36,189 bases of DNA from Aeromonas caviae (GTDB lineage: Bacteria; Pseudomonadota; Gammaproteobacteria; Enterobacterales; Aeromonadaceae): assembly GCF_000819785.1 (NCBI RefSeq), contig NZ_CDBK01000067.1:24161-60349 (forward strand), written 5' to 3'. Positions 1-12,699 of this stretch are shown piece by piece. The notes under the pieces are model-generated. The model was given only the letters and a program-made list of their open reading frames with translations, made no database searches and was not told the origin of the DNA. Positions within the stretch are counted from its first letter, which is position 1, and every line of letters starts with the position of its first letter. The position numbers were made by a program, and so were the translations under genes.

Positions 1-3000
1 CGACACCACCGCGACCGGCGCCCCGACCGTGGTTATCGTGGATGATGCCAACAACGACCAGATGCTGACCAAGGCCGAGATTGGCAATGATCAGATCCAG
101 GTACGCGCCGGGATCAATCACGCAGACCTGGTTGCGGGCGGCAAGGTGACGCTGACCATCAACAATGGTGGGGTGAACAGCACTGTCCAGTTGACGCTCA
201 AGGCCGATGGCACCCTGCTGGCAAGCAATGGCAAGAGCTACGGCTATCAGAATGGCACCATCAGCTGGACGGAGACGACCCCGGCCAACGGCAAGTCGTT
301 GACGGTGACGACGACGCAGACCGACAAGGCGGGCAACGTCTCCCTGCCGGGCAGCGACAACGCGCAGATCCTGAATGAAGCGCCGGAGACGGCGAACAAG
401 CAGGCAAACGGTCAGGAAGATGCCGCCAGCATCGCCATTCCGACCCTCAGTGGCAGCGACATCGATGGCAACGTGGTGAGTTTCACCATCAAGAGCCTGC
501 CTGCCAACGGCATCCTCTATCTGAACGGGGTGGCTGTGACGGTGGATCAGAGCATTGCGGTGGCGGACGCCGGCAAGCTCACCTTCACTCCGAATGCGAA
601 CTGGAATGGCAACACCACCTTCAACTATGCGGCGGTAGACAACGACGGCGCCGTGGATGCGAGTCCCGCAACCGTGACCATCAAGGTGGATGCGGTCAAC
701 GATCTGCCGACGCTGACCATCTCCAATGGGGCTGTCGTCTCCGAAGAGGGGCTGGCAAACGGTATTGCCGACGCGGTCGGCAACCCGGATACCACCAACG
801 TCATCAAGGCGTCCGGTACCCTCTCGGTGGGCGACATCGACAGCAGCACGCTCAATATCTCCCTGAACGGACCGGCCGGGCTGACGTCCGGTGGGGCCAA
901 GGTCCAATGGAGCTGGGATGCGGGCAGCAAGACGCTGGTCGGCTACACGGGGGCGATTGGCGGCGCCGATTACAAGGCGGTGGTCGAGGTCAAGCTGACG
1001 GCACCCAATGCCAGCGGCAAGGGAGAGTGGACCTATGACGTGACCCTCAAGGGCCCCCTCGACCACGGGGATACGACCTCGGAAGACAAGCTGTCGTTCC
1101 AGCTGGACGTGGAGGTCTCCGATGGCAGTGGCGTCACCAAGGGCAAGCTGGATGTCAGCGTCGAGGACGACTCCCCCATTGCCGGCAACAGCGATGCCGT
1201 TTCCGTGGTGAAGACCGATATTCCGAACGTGCTGACCGGGCTCTTCGACCTGACCAAGTACAGTGGCAACCAGAGCACCCTGAACATGGCGGGCTTTACC
1301 ATCAGCGCCCTGGGCTTCAAGTCGGCAACTGATTCCTCACTGGTAACGGCGGAGGTCAACGGCTCCAGCTCGGGGCTGGGGGTGGCCAGCGGTGCTGCGC
1401 CTTACCACAACCTCGCCAACGAGATTGACTTCCGTCACTTTGCCGACGGATCGTCCGCCTCCGAGCAGCTGATCATCAGGCTGGATGCGGGCAAGGTCGC
1501 CTACGGCGCCAACATCAAGTTCAGCAAGATGTTTGGTGGCGAGCTGGAGAGCGGGGTCGTGGAGTTCTATCGCGGTGGTGTGCTGATCAGCACCCTGGTA
1601 TTCAACTCCAACGCATCGGGTGGGGAGTTCAACCAGAACTTCCAGGTGCAGCAGGGTGGCTTCGATACCATGGTGATCAAGGCGACCAACAACGGCAACA
1701 CCAATACCTCCGACAACAGCGACTTCACCGTACAGAGCATCGAGTTCCTCGGTGCCAACACGGCGCAGGCCATCGCCTATGGTTCCGGCACCGTGACCCC
1801 GCAGTGGGGGGCGGACGGCAAGGGCTCCATCGGGCTGGTGCTGGACCCGGCGACCTTCGAGAATGGTCTGCGGACGGCTTCCGGCTCAGCCATCGCCATC
1901 ACCGCCAGCGGGGCCAATACCCTGCTCGGGAAGGATGCGGGCGGCAACCTCGTCTTCAAGCTGGAGTTCACGCCAGCCACCGGCAAGTGGGAGTTCTTCC
2001 AGTACCAGCGCATGTCCAAACCCCTGGGTGATGGTGACATCGACTTCCAGATCCGGGTGGTGGATGGTGACGGTGACGCCAGCATTGGCTCCTTTGCCAC
2101 CAAGCCTCTGTTCACGCCGCTGGTTCAGGGTGTCTCCAGCGAGAGCGTGACTGAAGGGGGCAACCTGTTGCACAAGGTCACCTTGTCCGATGCGACCCAG
2201 GAAGCGACCGAATACGATTTCGCCATTCGCGGATCGGGCAACAACCCCGCCTCCAACCAGGACTGGGGCAATGCCCAGTTCAGCAACGGCGTGACCTACA
2301 ACAGCACCACCGGCAAGATCACGGTACCGGCGGGCGTGACAGACTTCACGGTGACCATCCCGACGGTGAACGATCGTCTGGTCGAGACGAACGAGACCCT
2401 CTCGGTGACCATCGGTGGTCAGAGCGGGACCGGTACCATAGTGGACAATGATCGGGCGCCGACGGCGGCTGGCGGCCACAGCGTCGGTGCCGAAGATCAG
2501 CCCCAGGTCCTGACCTGGGCCCAGTTCGGTGCCAGCGACGATCAGGACGCGACTGATCTCGGGGTGCAGATCAACACCCTGCCGCTGAACGGTACCCTCG
2601 AATACCTCAATGCGGCTGGGCAGTGGGTTGCGGTGCAAACCGGATCCCTCATCTCCTATGCCGAGGTGAACGCAGGCCATCTGCGCTTCGTGCCAGGTCT
2701 GAACGAATCGAGCACCCATGCCGCCAACGGCAACGGCGCCGTGGTCGGCAACATGAAGGGCGACTATGCCAGCATCGGCTATCAGATAAGCGACGGTGCC
2801 AACCTCAGCAACGGCAGCAAGCTGGTGATCGACGTGGCGGCGGTGGCCGACAAGCCGACCGTCAACCTGAGTCTGGTGGGCAACGGTATTCCCCTTTACA
2901 ACCTGAGCTTCCCGAGCGCGGGGATCACCACGGGCCAGTTCCAGTCCGGCAACTTCGACAAGGGGGCCCTCGGGATCACCAAGACCCTGACCGATAGCTC

Positions 3001-5521
3001 TTCTGGTCAGGATCTGGTCAATGGCACCAGCGGCAACGACTACATCGTGAGCCAGAAGGGAGGCGGCGACAGCCTGGTCGGCAACCAGGGGGATGACATT
3101 CTGGTGGGCAGCGATGCCATCCAGGGCGATTCCCTCTACGGCGGTGAAGGCAACGACATCCTGGTCTCCGGTCTTGGCAATGACGGCCTCTATGGCGGGA
3201 CTGGCACGGACATCGCCGTGCTGCCCGGCAATCGTGCCGACTACTCCATCAAGAAGGGCGAGGGTTATTCGAACAACGACAAGTGGTTCGACTTCGTCGT
3301 GTTCGAGCGGGGCGTCGGGGTGACCAAGGCCCTGCACGACATGGAATATGTCCAGTTCGCAGACGGCATCTACCAGATCAACCAGACCACGGGTGAGCTG
3401 ACCCTGGTTCCGCCGACCAAGGTGGATTACCCGGTCGAGCTGACGGCCTCCCTCACCGACAGGGATGGCAGCGAGGTGTTTGACAGCCTGGTGCTGAGCG
3501 GCATGCCCAAAGGCTCCGAGCTCTACAAGGGCAGCCAGTTGCTGGGTACCGTCGGGGACGATGGCAAGCTGACCTTCACCGCGTCGAACAAGCTGTGGAG
3601 CAGCAATGCACTGGATCTGAACTTGAGCGGCCTGACTCTGCGGGTACCGGGTGACAAGGCGGGCCTGGTCAATCTCAAGGTCGATGTCATCGCCAAGGAG
3701 GTCGGGACCGATCTGACCAGTACCGCGACCGATGACGACAGCATCCGCCTGAGCTACTTCAACGCCACCGAAGGGGAGCCGGGGGACCAGAACCGGACCT
3801 ATGGCAGCGAGCACAATATCGTGGTGGGGGATCTGGATGGCAGCGTGATGCTGCCGGGCCAGAACTACAACCTCGCCTTTATGGTCGACAGCTCCGGCAG
3901 TATCGGCAGTGACGCCATGGCGACCATCAGAACCCAGCTGTCCCAAGTGTTTACCAGCCTCAAGAACTCTGCGGGGGCAGCCGGTGCGGGCAAGGTCAAT
4001 ATCTTCCTGGTGGACTTTGATACGTTGGCCAACAAATCGGTGAGCGTGAACCTCAAGGATTCGGATGCGTTGACCAAGTTGCAGGCGATCCTCGACAGCA
4101 TGGATGGCAGCAAAGACAGTGGCGGCGGGACCAACTATGAAGATGTGTTCCAGACCACGGCCAACTGGTTCAACAGTTCGACCGCACAAGGTAATACGAA
4201 TGCCAAGAACCTGACCTATTTCATTACCGATGGCAAGCCGACCTTCTATCTGGACAGTGAGGGAGGCAATCCGATCGTCAATGATAAGTTCTGGGATGAT
4301 GATGTTCGTCTTAACACGGTGCTTAAGGGCAGCTATGTGGCGGGCAAAATCTATAACAATGATGGGAAGACCATCATTGATGCTCAGGGCAGGGTCTACT
4401 CCTACGACTGGCGGGGTACCCAGAGCACCATCGGAGCCATGCGACCAGATGGTAAAGGCGGTTACGTATACTGGTCTCTTGGCGGCAATGGGCAGGACTC
4501 CTCTGACACAACCATCACCAACTCGGTAGCCGGCTTCGGGCTGCTGACCGGCATGGGAGTGACCGTCGAGGCGATCGGACTGGGAGCGAATATCTCCTAT
4601 AACGATCTCAAGTCCTACGACTCTGATGGTGTTATCAAGACAGGGGTCAATGCCTCCGATCTCGCCAATGCCATCCTGGGGACGCCGGTCAGCAACCTGC
4701 CCGGCGTTGACAGGCTGGATGGCGGTGCGGGCGACGACATCCTGTTTGGCGACGCTGTTCGCTTCACCGGCATCAGCGGGGAAGGGTATGCGGCCATCAA
4801 GCAGTATGTGAGCGGCAAGCTGGGGGCCGGGTCGGTGACCGATGCCCAGGTGCATGCCTACATCACGGATCATGCCAGCGAGTTCGATCAGTCGTCGACC
4901 AATGACAAGGGTGACACCCTCCTCGGCGGTGATGGCAATGACATCCTGTTCGGTCAGGGGGGTGATGACTTCCTGTACGGCGGTGCCGGCAACGACACCC
5001 TGTTCGGTGGTAGCGGCAACGACACCCTCTATGGGGAAAGCGGCAACGATCGCCTCTATGGCGGCAGTGGCAACGACACCCTCTATGGCGGTACCGGCAA
5101 CGACATCTTGAGCGGCGGGCTGGGCAACGACATCCTGATCGGGGGGGCCGGCAACGACATCCTCATGGGGGATGCAGGTGCCGATACCTTCACCTGGCTG
5201 AAGGGGGATACCGAGGCTGGCAAGGTGGCCAAGGACTACATCGTCGATTTCAGCAAGTCGGAAGGGGACAAGCTGGATCTGAGCGACTTGCTCGACAGTG
5301 ATGGCAGCAAGAGCGAGAGCTCCTTGAAGAGCCTGCTCTCGGTGTTCCAGGACAGCGAAGGGGTGCACCTGCAGGTCAAGGAGAGCAGTGCTGCGCCGGT
5401 GACCCAGGAGATAGTGCTGATGAACCACACCTTCGACACCCTGACGGGCGGTTCAGGGACGACGGCCAACCAGGTGATCGATTTCATGTTGCAAAACAAC
5501 ATGTTGGATATCAACAAGTAA
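1..5521 (+). CDS. Large RTX adhesin / type I-secreted surface protein, C-terminal part (5' truncated by window)
   Basis: The frame is open from base 2 with no convincing start, so the true start lies upstream. This looks like the C-terminal part of a LapA-like giant adhesin, exported by a type I system and used in attachment or biofilm. In order I see: Ig/cadherin-like tandem modules (about nt 370-720 and 2450-2860, with acidic calcium-type loops); a Calx-beta-like module (about nt 2110-2450); a first RTX block (about nt 3010-3230, GGxGxD-type); a von Willebrand A domain (about nt 3865-4690) with the MIDAS sequence DSSGS near nt 3890; ten consecutive RTX nonapeptides (nt 4925-5192); and a C-terminal DKLDLSDLL segment typical of type I secretion signals. 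No secretion genes are visible here, so they may lie upstream. Part of the VWA domain (about nt 4190-4400) looks less GC-rich than the rest, which could reflect recombination. Confidence 0.9.
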   Translation, partial: DTTATGAPTVVIVDDANNDQMLTKAEIGNDQIQVRAGINHADLVAGGKVTLTINNGGVNSTVQLTLKADGTLLASNGKSYGYQNGTISWTETTPANGKSLTVTTTQTDKAGNVSLPGSDNAQILNEAPETANKQANGQEDAASIAIPTLSGSDIDGNVVSFTIKSLPANGILYLNGVAVTVDQSIAVADAGKLTFTPNANWNGNTTFNYAAVDNDGAVDASPATVTIKVDAVNDLPTLTISNGAVVSEEGLANGIADAVGNPDTTNVIKASGTLSVGDIDSSTLNISLNGPAGLTSGGAKVQWSWDAGSKTLVGYTGAIGGADYKAVVEVKLTAPNASGKGEWTYDVTLKGPLDHGDTTSEDKLSFQLDVEVSDGSGVTKGKLDVSVEDDSPIAGNSDAVSVVKTDIPNVLTGLFDLTKYSGNQSTLNMAGFTISALGFKSATDSSLVTAEVNGSSSGLGVASGAAPYHNLANEIDFRHFADGSSASEQLIIRLDAGKVAYGANIKFSKMFGGELESGVVEFYRGGVLISTLVFNSNASGGEFNQNFQVQQGGFDTMVIKATNNGNTNTSDNSDFTVQSIEFLGANTAQAIAYGSGTVTPQWGADGKGSIGLVLDPATFENGLRTASGSAIAITASGANTLLGKDAGGNLVFKLEFTPATGKWEFFQYQRMSKPLGDGDIDFQIRVVDGDGDASIGSFATKPLFTPLVQGVSSESVTEGGNLLHKVTLSDATQEATEYDFAIRGSGNNPASNQDWGNAQFSNGVTYNSTTGKITVPAGVTDFTVTIPTVNDRLVETNETLSVTIGGQSGTGTIVDNDRAPTAAGGHSVGAEDQPQVLTWAQFGASDDQDATDLGVQINTLPLNGTLEYLNAAGQWVAVQTGSLISYAEVNAGHLRFVPGLNESSTHAANGNGAVVGNMKGDYASIGYQISDGANLSNGSKLVIDVAAVADKPTVNLSLVGNGIPLYNLSFPSAGITTGQFQSGNFDKGALGITKTLTDSSSGQDLVNGTSGNDYIVSQKGGGDSLVGNQGDDILVGSDAIQGDSLYGGEGNDILVSGLGNDGLYGGTGTDIAVLPGNRADYSIKKGEGYSNNDKWFDFVVFERGVGVTKALHDMEYVQFADGIYQINQTTGELTLVPPTKVDYPVELTASLTDRDGSEVFDSLVLSGMPKGSELYKGSQLLGTVGDDGKLTFTASNKLWSSNALDLNLSGLTLRVPGDKAGLVNLKVDVIAKEVGTDLTSTATDDDSIRLSYFNATEGEPGDQNRTYGSEHNIVVGDLDGSVMLPGQNYNLAFMVDSSGSIGSDAMATIRTQLSQVFTSLKNSAGAAGAGKVNIFLVDFDTLANKSVSVNLKDSDALTKLQAILDSMDGSKDSGGGTNYEDVFQTTANWFNSSTAQGNTNAKNLTYFITDGKPTFYLDSEGGNPIVNDKFWDDDVRLNTVLKGSYVAGKIYNNDGKTIIDAQGRVYSYDWRGTQSTIGAMRPDGKGGYVYWSLGGNGQDSSDTTITNSVAGFGLLTGMGVTVEAIGLGANISYNDLKSYDSDGVIKTGVNASDLANAILGTPVSNLPGVDRLDGGAGDDILFGDAVRFTGISGEGYAAIKQYVSGKLGAGSVTDAQVHAYITDHASEFDQSSTNDKGDTLLGGDGNDILFGQGGDDFLYGGAGNDTLFGGSGNDTLYGESGNDRLYGGSGNDTLYGGTGNDILSGGLGNDILIGGAGNDILMGDAGADTFTWLKGDTEAGKVAKDYIVDFSKSEGDKLDLSDLLDSDGSKSESSLKSLLSVFQDSEGVHLQVKESSAAPVTQEIVLMNHTFDTLTGGSGTTANQVIDFMLQNNMLDINK
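4925..5192 (+). repeat. 27-bp coding repeats (ten RTX nonapeptides)
   Basis: About ten tandem 27-bp units encode GGxGNDxLx-type nonapeptides, which fold into a calcium-binding parallel beta roll. The units differ at several positions. They are coding repeats inside the adhesin frame, not a CRISPR or a satellite array. Confidence 0.9.
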
Positions 5522-5539
5522 CAGCCAAGCGGGCTGGGC

Positions 5540-5570
5540 AAAAGCGGCAGAGCAATCTGCCGCTTTTTTT
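5540..5570 (+). terminator. Rho-independent terminator of the adhesin gene
   Basis: AAAGCGGCAGA and TCTGCCGCTTT form a stem with a four-base loop, followed by a T run, about 20 bases after the adhesin stop codon. Confidence 0.9.
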
Positions 5571-5627
5571 ATGGGGGATTTTTGGGGGGATGGGCGCAGA
5601 CGAGGGGGAGGGCAATGCAAGGAGAAG

Positions 5628-5661
5628 ATAAAAAAGGGCGCCCTTCAAGAGAAGGGCGCCC
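5628..5661 (-). terminator. Terminator of mdtH
   Basis: On the minus strand an 11-bp stem (GGGCGCCCTTC with its complement, four-base loop) is followed by TTTTTTAT. It lies just downstream of the mdtH stop codon, tail to tail with the adhesin terminator. Confidence 0.88.
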
Positions 5662-5688
5662 GGGGTAGACGGGATGATTGCCAGAGGA

Positions 5689-6882
5689 TCAGGCGTTGAC
5701 CCCTGCCAGGCGGGAGCCGCGCTGGAAGCAGTTGGCCAGCAGCAGCAAGGTGGTGACACCGACGGTGCCGAGTACCAGCCAGGGCAACCAGGGTTGCCCC
5801 TGGGCCATGGCGTAGTCGTGCAGGGCGCCGCCCCCCACGTAACCCGTCATGCCCCCGAGCGCCAGCCCCAGTCGGCTGAAGCCCATGTAGCTGCCCCGCG
5901 CCCCCGGTTGTGCCAGCTTGGTCATCAGGGTTTCCCGCGCCGGCTCGGCGATGACGATGCCGAGATAGAAGCAGGCGAGCAGCAGGAAGACGGCGGGCAA
6001 GGTGGTGGCAAAGGCCACCAGCCCGATCCCCGTGGTCATCAGCAGCACCCCCGCCATCAGACGGTTCTCCAGCTTGAAGTGGCGCTCGCCGAACCGGGCA
6101 AGGGGGTAGAGCAGGGCCAGGGAGATGGCCGTCTCCAGGGTATACATCCAGCCCACCGCCGTGGTGCTGCCCGCCATCTGTTTGACCAGAATGGGGAAGA
6201 TCAGCATGACCTGCACCCAGAGCGCGTAGTAGCCGCTTAAGATCAGCACCAGTCGGCAGAAAGCCTTGTCCGCCAGCACCTGGCCGAGGCCGTCCCGGAT
6301 CGGCGTCGGACGTACCGAAAGCTTGTAAGGGGGCAGGATCATCAGGTTGCACAGGGCGGCGCAGACGAAGAGGCCGGCACCCAGCAGGCAGACGTATTCA
6401 AAATCGAAGTTGAGCAGCCAGCTGCCGAGCAGGGCTCCCACCACGGCGCCAGCGCTCTCCAGCATCATCAGCAGGGAGATGTAGCGACCCCGCTCCCGTG
6501 GCCGGGTGAACTTGATCACCAGGGCGGCGCGGGGGGGATCGAACAGGCAGCCACCCAACCCCGAGATGATGCAGGAGAGGATCAGCTCCAATCCGCTCTG
6601 GGCATAGGCCAGGCTGGCAAACCCCAGCGCCCGCAGCAGCATGCCGCAGACGATGAGGGGGCGCGCCCCGAACTTGTCGGCGAGGGAGCCGCCAAAGACC
6701 CCCAGCCCTTGCTGGGTAAGCTGACGCAGCCCCAGTGCCAGTCCCACCACACCGGCGGCCCAGCCCAGTTGGTCGACGAAGCGCAGGCTGATCATGGGCA
6801 TCACCACGAAGAAGCCCAGGATCACCAGCAGGGAATCCAATGCCAAGAACCACCGCCCCAACCGCCTCGCCCGATCCACCAT
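5689..6882 (-). CDS. mdtH: MFS multidrug efflux transporter MdtH
   Basis: An inner-membrane proton-driven exporter of the major facilitator superfamily, 397 residues with about twelve hydrophobic segments. It resembles E. coli MdtH along its length: the N-terminal [17 protein letters not shown] region, MFS motif A (about residues 64-74, [11 protein letters not shown]), FDPPRAALV, and the late IAEPARETL and [16 protein letters not shown] stretches. E. coli MdtH affects quinolone tolerance when overproduced; the substrate here is unknown. The ATG at 6882 gives the start expected from the E. coli protein. The gene is divergent from a LysR regulator about 200 bp away, which could control it. Confidence 0.92.
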   Translation of the reverse strand: MVDRARRLGRWFLALDSLLVILGFFVVMPMISLRFVDQLGWAAGVVGLALGLRQLTQQGLGVFGGSLADKFGARPLIVCGMLLRALGFASLAYAQSGLELILSCIISGLGGCLFDPPRAALVIKFTRPRERGRYISLLMMLESAGAVVGALLGSWLLNFDFEYVCLLGAGLFVCAALCNLMILPPYKLSVRPTPIRDGLGQVLADKAFCRLVLILSGYYALWVQVMLIFPILVKQMAGSTTAVGWMYTLETAISLALLYPLARFGERHFKLENRLMAGVLLMTTGIGLVAFATTLPAVFLLLACFYLGIVIAEPARETLMTKLAQPGARGSYMGFSRLGLALGGMTGYVGGGALHDYAMAQGQPWLPWLVLGTVGVTTLLLLANCFQRGSRLAGVNA

Positions 6883-7037
6883 GACCCTGATACCTCTGTT
6901 TGCTTCGCTGATATTGTTGTCTTTCTTGCCCGAACGGCGCCGTCACCAAACAGAGCCAAGGGGGATGACAACTCCCTGGCTCGGTGGCGTTCAGCCGGTT
7001 CATGACGATTGATGCTGCTATTCTGGTGGGGCTCCAG

Positions 7038-7066
7038 ATATAGTGGTAGCCGACAACTGGCTATAT
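7038..7066. promoter_or_regulatory. Imperfect inverted repeat in the mdtH/LysR divergent region
   Basis: ATATAG (7038-7043) and CTATAT (7061-7066) are inverted around a 17-bp spacer. The repeat ends about 18 bp before the LysR start codon. This could be an autoregulatory LysR operator, though LysR sites usually have a shorter spacer (T-N11-A). The function is inferred from position only. Confidence 0.3.
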
Positions 7067-7084
7067 TTCATATTGGATTTGGTT

Positions 7085-7984
7085 ATGGCTATGACCCTCG
7101 ACGATTTGCAACTGCTGCTGGATGTGGCCAACCGTGGCAGCTTCAGCAAGGTGGCCGCCATTCGCGGCTGGTCACAACCCATGGTGAGCCAGCGCATTGC
7201 CGTGCTGGAGCAGGAGCTGGGTCAGTCCCTGTTCCGTCGCCATCGTCGGGGGGCCACCCCGACCCCGGCCTGCGAGCAGTTTCTGCCTGCCGCGACTGCG
7301 GCCCTGAGCGCACTGGAAGGGGGGCGGCTGGCGATGCAGGGGGCGCCTGCATTGCCGCGGATCCGGCTCTCCTGCCTCCCCTCTCTGACCACGGCGGTGT
7401 TCGGCCCCCTGCTGCTGGCCCTGGTGGATGAGACCTTCGAGATCCGCTGCAACACGGATCACTCTGGCATCATCATGCAGGAGTTGCTGACCGGCGAGAC
7501 CGACGTGGGCTTTATTCTCAAGTGCCCTGCCATCGCGGGCATCCAGCTCGAACTGCTTTACCGTTCCCCGATCATCGCCGTGGCCTGCGCCACCCACCCG
7601 CTGGCCGGGCGGCAGGGGCTGACCCTGCAGGACATTGCCAACGAGCGGCTGGCGCCCCAGCAGTGGGGGACGGGCTGCGACGAGCTGATCCTGCAGTTAC
7701 GCCTGCTGCGCCAGGTGGCGAGTCCGCTGCACGCCATCCAGCCAGCGAGTGCGGCGCGGGAGCTGGCGCTGGAGCACGGCTTCATCACCCTGATGCCGGC
7801 GCTCGCCATCACCCGGGATCTGGAGTTCGGTCGCCTGGTGAAGCTGGACGTGGTGGATCTGCCACCGGATCACTGGGACGTGATGATGGCCTGGCGCAGC
7901 GGCAAGCGCCCCAATCCCGCCAAGGAGCGGGTGCTGGAGGCGGCCCGTACCCTGGCCCGGCGCTGGTCGGGCAAGCGGACATAA
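7085..7984 (+). CDS. LysR-family transcriptional regulator
   Basis: A DNA-binding regulator of about 299 residues. The N-terminal winged helix-turn-helix covers about residues 3-62 (TLDDLQLLLDVANRGSFSKV, then VSQRIAVLEQELGQSLFRR). The C-terminal effector-binding domain follows, with the usual GETDVGF and SPIIAVACATHPLAG stretches. I chose ATG 7085; the ATG at 7091 is equally possible and a GTG at 7043 would extend it by 14 residues. No strong Shine-Dalgarno sequence is visible for any of these. It is divergent from mdtH, so mdtH is the first candidate target. The effector is not recognisable from sequence. Confidence 0.85.
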   Translation: MAMTLDDLQLLLDVANRGSFSKVAAIRGWSQPMVSQRIAVLEQELGQSLFRRHRRGATPTPACEQFLPAATAALSALEGGRLAMQGAPALPRIRLSCLPSLTTAVFGPLLLALVDETFEIRCNTDHSGIIMQELLTGETDVGFILKCPAIAGIQLELLYRSPIIAVACATHPLAGRQGLTLQDIANERLAPQQWGTGCDELILQLRLLRQVASPLHAIQPASAARELALEHGFITLMPALAITRDLEFGRLVKLDVVDLPPDHWDVMMAWRSGKRPNPAKERVLEAARTLARRWSGKRT

Positions 7985-8009
7985 AAAAGCGCCGGACCAG
8001 GCCGGCGCT
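7982..8009 (-). terminator. Terminator of the M4 protease gene (also just after the LysR stop)
   Basis: AGCGCCGG and CCGGCGCT pair around a six-base loop. The T run is on the minus strand, so it mainly serves the protease gene. On the plus strand the tail is only moderately T-rich. Confidence 0.8.
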
Positions 8010-8041
8010 CTTCGCTTATTCCCCTTGATGCCCGCTCAGAC

Positions 8042-10165
<2,124 letters not shown>

Positions 10166-10720
10166 ATGTTTTCATGGCAACTGGATGACGAGCTGGCGCT
10201 CCTGTTCCTGCAACCCGACATGGCCAGCGAGCTGTTTCGCCTCTGCCAGCGCAACCGCGACTACCTCTCCCAGTGGCTGCCCTGGGTGCCCCACATCCAG
10301 CAGCCCGCCGACAGCGCCACCTTCATTCGCCACGCCATCGAGAAGTTTGCCCGGGGGGAGGGGCTGACCACGGCCATCGAGTATCAGGGGGAGGTGGTCG
10401 GCGTCATCGGTTACAACCAGATCGATCAGGATCTCGGCAAGGTGACCATCGGCTACTGGCTGGCGGAGCGCTGGCAGGGGCACGGCATCATCACCCGGGC
10501 CTGCCAGGCCCTGATCCATCACGCCTTCGAGGAGATGGGGATGGAGAAGGTAGAGATCAGCGCCGCCCTCGAGAACGAGGCGAGCCGGGCCGTGTGCGAG
10601 CGGCTGGGAATGACCCAGGAGGGGATGACCCGGCGGGCGGAGCGGCTGGCGGACAGGGTGGTGGATCATGTGCACTACGGCCTGCTGCGGGACGAGTGGC
10701 TGAGGCTGAGGGATCTCTGA
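10166..10720 (+). CDS. GNAT N-acetyltransferase, RimL-like
   Basis: An acetyl-CoA-dependent transferase of 184 residues resembling RimL (acetylates the N-terminal serine of ribosomal protein L7/L12) and the related YdaF group. The core motif YWLAERWQGHGIITRAC contains the acetyl-CoA-binding Q-x-x-G-x-x loop. NEASRAVCERLGM is the usual motif B region. The ATG at 10166 was chosen because GGAGGAG lies just upstream and the encoded N-terminus fits the family; a longer frame from 10037 would add 43 unlikely residues. The next gene, also a RimJ/RimL-type acetyltransferase, begins 37 bp downstream, so the two are probably co-transcribed. The RimL role is a family-based guess. Confidence 0.85.
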   Translation: MFSWQLDDELALLFLQPDMASELFRLCQRNRDYLSQWLPWVPHIQQPADSATFIRHAIEKFARGEGLTTAIEYQGEVVGVIGYNQIDQDLGKVTIGYWLAERWQGHGIITRACQALIHHAFEEMGMEKVEISAALENEASRAVCERLGMTQEGMTRRAERLADRVVDHVHYGLLRDEWLRLRDL

Positions 10721-10757
10721 TGACCCTTCTGTCCGCTTCCAACCTCCTGAGGGCGAG

Positions 10758-11312
10758 ATGACGACGCTGCCCCACATTGTCACCCCCCGCACCCGGCTGA
10801 CCGTGCTGACCCCGGAGCGGGCCTGTCTGATGGTGGATTTCTATCTGCGCAATCGCGCCCATCTGTCCCCCTGGGAGCCCAGGCGGGAGGAGAGCTTCTA
10901 CACCCTCGCCCACTGGCAGACCCGCTTGCGCGACGGTTACGGCCACTATTTCGAGGGCAGTGCCGTGCAACTGGTGGCGCTCGATCCCAGGGGGGAGCGG
11001 GTGCTCGCCACCTGCAATTTCACGAACATTGTGATGGGCATGTTCAAGGCGTGCCACCTGGGCTATGCCATCGACAAGGAGCACGAGGGGCAGGGCCTGA
11101 TGCAGGAGGTGGTGGCCGCCGGCATCGATCACCTGTTCCGGGAGCGGGGCCTGCATCGCATCATGGCCAGCTACATGCCCGCGAACCTGCGAAGCGGCGC
11201 GCTCCTCGAACGGCTGGGGTTCGAGCAGGAGGGGTACGCTCGGGACTATCTGATGATCAACGGCCGCTGGGAGGACCACGTCCTCACCGCGCTCATCAAC
11301 CCCGCTGGCTAG
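10758..11312 (+). CDS. rimJ: Ribosomal protein S5-alanine N-acetyltransferase RimJ
   Basis: A GNAT enzyme of 184 residues. In E. coli RimJ acetylates the N-terminal alanine of ribosomal protein S5 using acetyl-CoA. Shared stretches with E. coli RimJ include RNRAHLSPWEP, the LGYAIDKEHEGQGLM acetyl-CoA loop, HRIMASYMPANLRSG, LLERLGFEQEGYARDYL and WEDHVLTAL. The ATG at 10758 follows GAGGG. It sits behind the RimL-like gene and ends in a terminator, forming a short two-gene unit. Confidence 0.88.
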   Translation: MTTLPHIVTPRTRLTVLTPERACLMVDFYLRNRAHLSPWEPRREESFYTLAHWQTRLRDGYGHYFEGSAVQLVALDPRGERVLATCNFTNIVMGMFKACHLGYAIDKEHEGQGLMQEVVAAGIDHLFRERGLHRIMASYMPANLRSGALLERLGFEQEGYARDYLMINGRWEDHVLTALINPAG

Positions 11313-11336
11313 CAGAGCCGTTGTCGAAAGGAGGGC

Positions 11337-11361
11337 TGGCGGGTGACCGCCATCGCTTTTT
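11337..11361 (+). terminator. Terminator after rimJ
   Basis: TGGCGG and CCGCCA pair around GTGA, followed by TCGCTTTTTC. The stem is short but GC-rich and lies 25 bases after the rimJ stop. Confidence 0.6.
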
Positions 11362-11486
11362 CACTGCAAGATCGCACTATCTGTACGCCTCTCATACCCC
11401 TGGGGATAAAAGCGTGTAAAATTGCGCCCTGAATTTTCCCGGCCGGCAGACGCAGGCCGCGACTCCATACATGCAAGGCAGACATT

Positions 11487-12593
11487 GTGACAGAAGTAGA
11501 TAGATTCGCGGACATTCGCCCCTATCGCGATGAAGAAGTACCGGCTGCCATCGAGCGGCTGATCCAGGATGACGAGTTTATCGGCGCCATCGCCAAATAC
11601 CGCTTCGGTTCCCTGATGAGCTGGCTGGGTTGGGCCATTCGCCCGCTGATCCGCCAGTTCCTGCGCCACAAGTGGGCCAAGGTCAGCACCATCCATCAGG
11701 TACAGATGGGGGTGACCCGCTACATGACCCGGATGATCGCCACCTCCACCCAGGGAGTGAGCTTCTCCGGGCTCGAACACCTCAAGAAGGAGCAGGGCTA
11801 CCTGTTCGTCTCCAACCACAGGGACATCGCCATGGATCCGGCGTTCGTCAACTGGGGGCTGCACACCCACGGGTTCGATACCGTGCGCATCGCCATCGGC
11901 GACAACCTGCTGCGCAAGCCCTGCGCCACCGAGCTGATGAAGCTCAACAAGAGCTTCATCGTCAAGCGCTCCGCCAAGGGACCGCGGGAGATGATGAAGG
12001 CCCTCGGCGAGCTGTCGGCCTACATCGGCCAGTCGGTGCACGAGGGGCACTCCATCTGGATCGCCCAGAAGGAGGGGCGCGCCAAGGACGGGGATGACAA
12101 GACGGATCCGGCCATCCTCAAGATGTTCTACGTGGACGGCAAGAAGCAGAAGATCGACTTCGTCGACTACATGCGCAGCCTCAACATCGTGCCGGTGAGC
12201 ATCAGCTACGAGCTGGATCCCACCGACAAGGCCAAGGCGCGCGAGCTCTACGAGAAGTCGGTCAACGGCAGCTACGAGAAGGGCGAGTTCGAGGACATCG
12301 AGAGTATCGTCGCGGGCATCGTCGGCCAGAAGGGGCGGGTACATGTCTCCTTCGGTGCCCCCATCACCGAGGGTTTCAGCGATCCGGACGAGCTGGCGGC
12401 GCTCATCGACAAGGCGATCTGGAGCAGCTATCGCCTCTTCCCGGGCAACTACCTCGCGGCGGATGTGCCCGGCAAGGCCAGCACCATAGAGCAAAGTGCC
12501 TTCCTGACTCGCCAGTCCGAGGTGCCACAAGAGCACAAGGCCATCTGGCGCGCCATGTACGCCAAGCCGGTGGAAAACGCCGGAAAGGTTTGA
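11487..12593 (+). CDS. PlsC-like acyltransferase family protein
   Basis: A 368-residue protein with glycerolipid acyltransferase (PlsC/LPLAT) features. The block SNHRDIAMDPAFVN (about residues 109-122) corresponds to the catalytic motif, and WIAQKEGRAKDG (191-202) to the substrate-binding motif usually written FPEGTR. The first motif departs from the textbook H-x4-D: after His111 acidic residues fall at +2 and +6, not +5. Hydrophobic stretches near residues 40-58 suggest membrane association. The start is a GTG at 11487, supported by AAGG about nine bases upstream. It is a single-gene unit between terminators. Substrate unknown. Confidence 0.8.
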   Translation: MTEVDRFADIRPYRDEEVPAAIERLIQDDEFIGAIAKYRFGSLMSWLGWAIRPLIRQFLRHKWAKVSTIHQVQMGVTRYMTRMIATSTQGVSFSGLEHLKKEQGYLFVSNHRDIAMDPAFVNWGLHTHGFDTVRIAIGDNLLRKPCATELMKLNKSFIVKRSAKGPREMMKALGELSAYIGQSVHEGHSIWIAQKEGRAKDGDDKTDPAILKMFYVDGKKQKIDFVDYMRSLNIVPVSISYELDPTDKAKARELYEKSVNGSYEKGEFEDIESIVAGIVGQKGRVHVSFGAPITEGFSDPDELAALIDKAIWSSYRLFPGNYLAADVPGKASTIEQSAFLTRQSEVPQEHKAIWRAMYAKPVENAGKV

Positions 12594-12620
12594 ATGGCAC
12601 CGCTTTTGAGCGGGTGATGG

Positions 12621-12651
12621 AAAAAAAACGGGAGCAGATGCTCCCGTTTTT
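12621..12651 (+). terminator. Terminator of the acyltransferase gene
   Basis: CGGGAGC and GCTCCCG pair around AGAT, preceded by an A run and followed by TTTTT. It works in both directions in principle. Confidence 0.9.
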
Positions 12652-12699
12652 GCGTCTGGTCAAAGTCGGGGGAGATTGGGTAGTGAATAATATTGTTTC

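Noticed and set aside
4925..5192. Regular 27-bp repeats resembling a CRISPR array
   Set aside because: Units are contiguous without unique spacers and encode RTX nonapeptides in frame.
1886..5428. Very long minus-strand frame antisense to the adhesin
   Set aside because: It mirrors the GC-rich codon pattern and repeats of the adhesin, has no ribosome site and no recognisable domain. Similar shadows were dropped opposite ackA, putP, yheS, ybbP and others.
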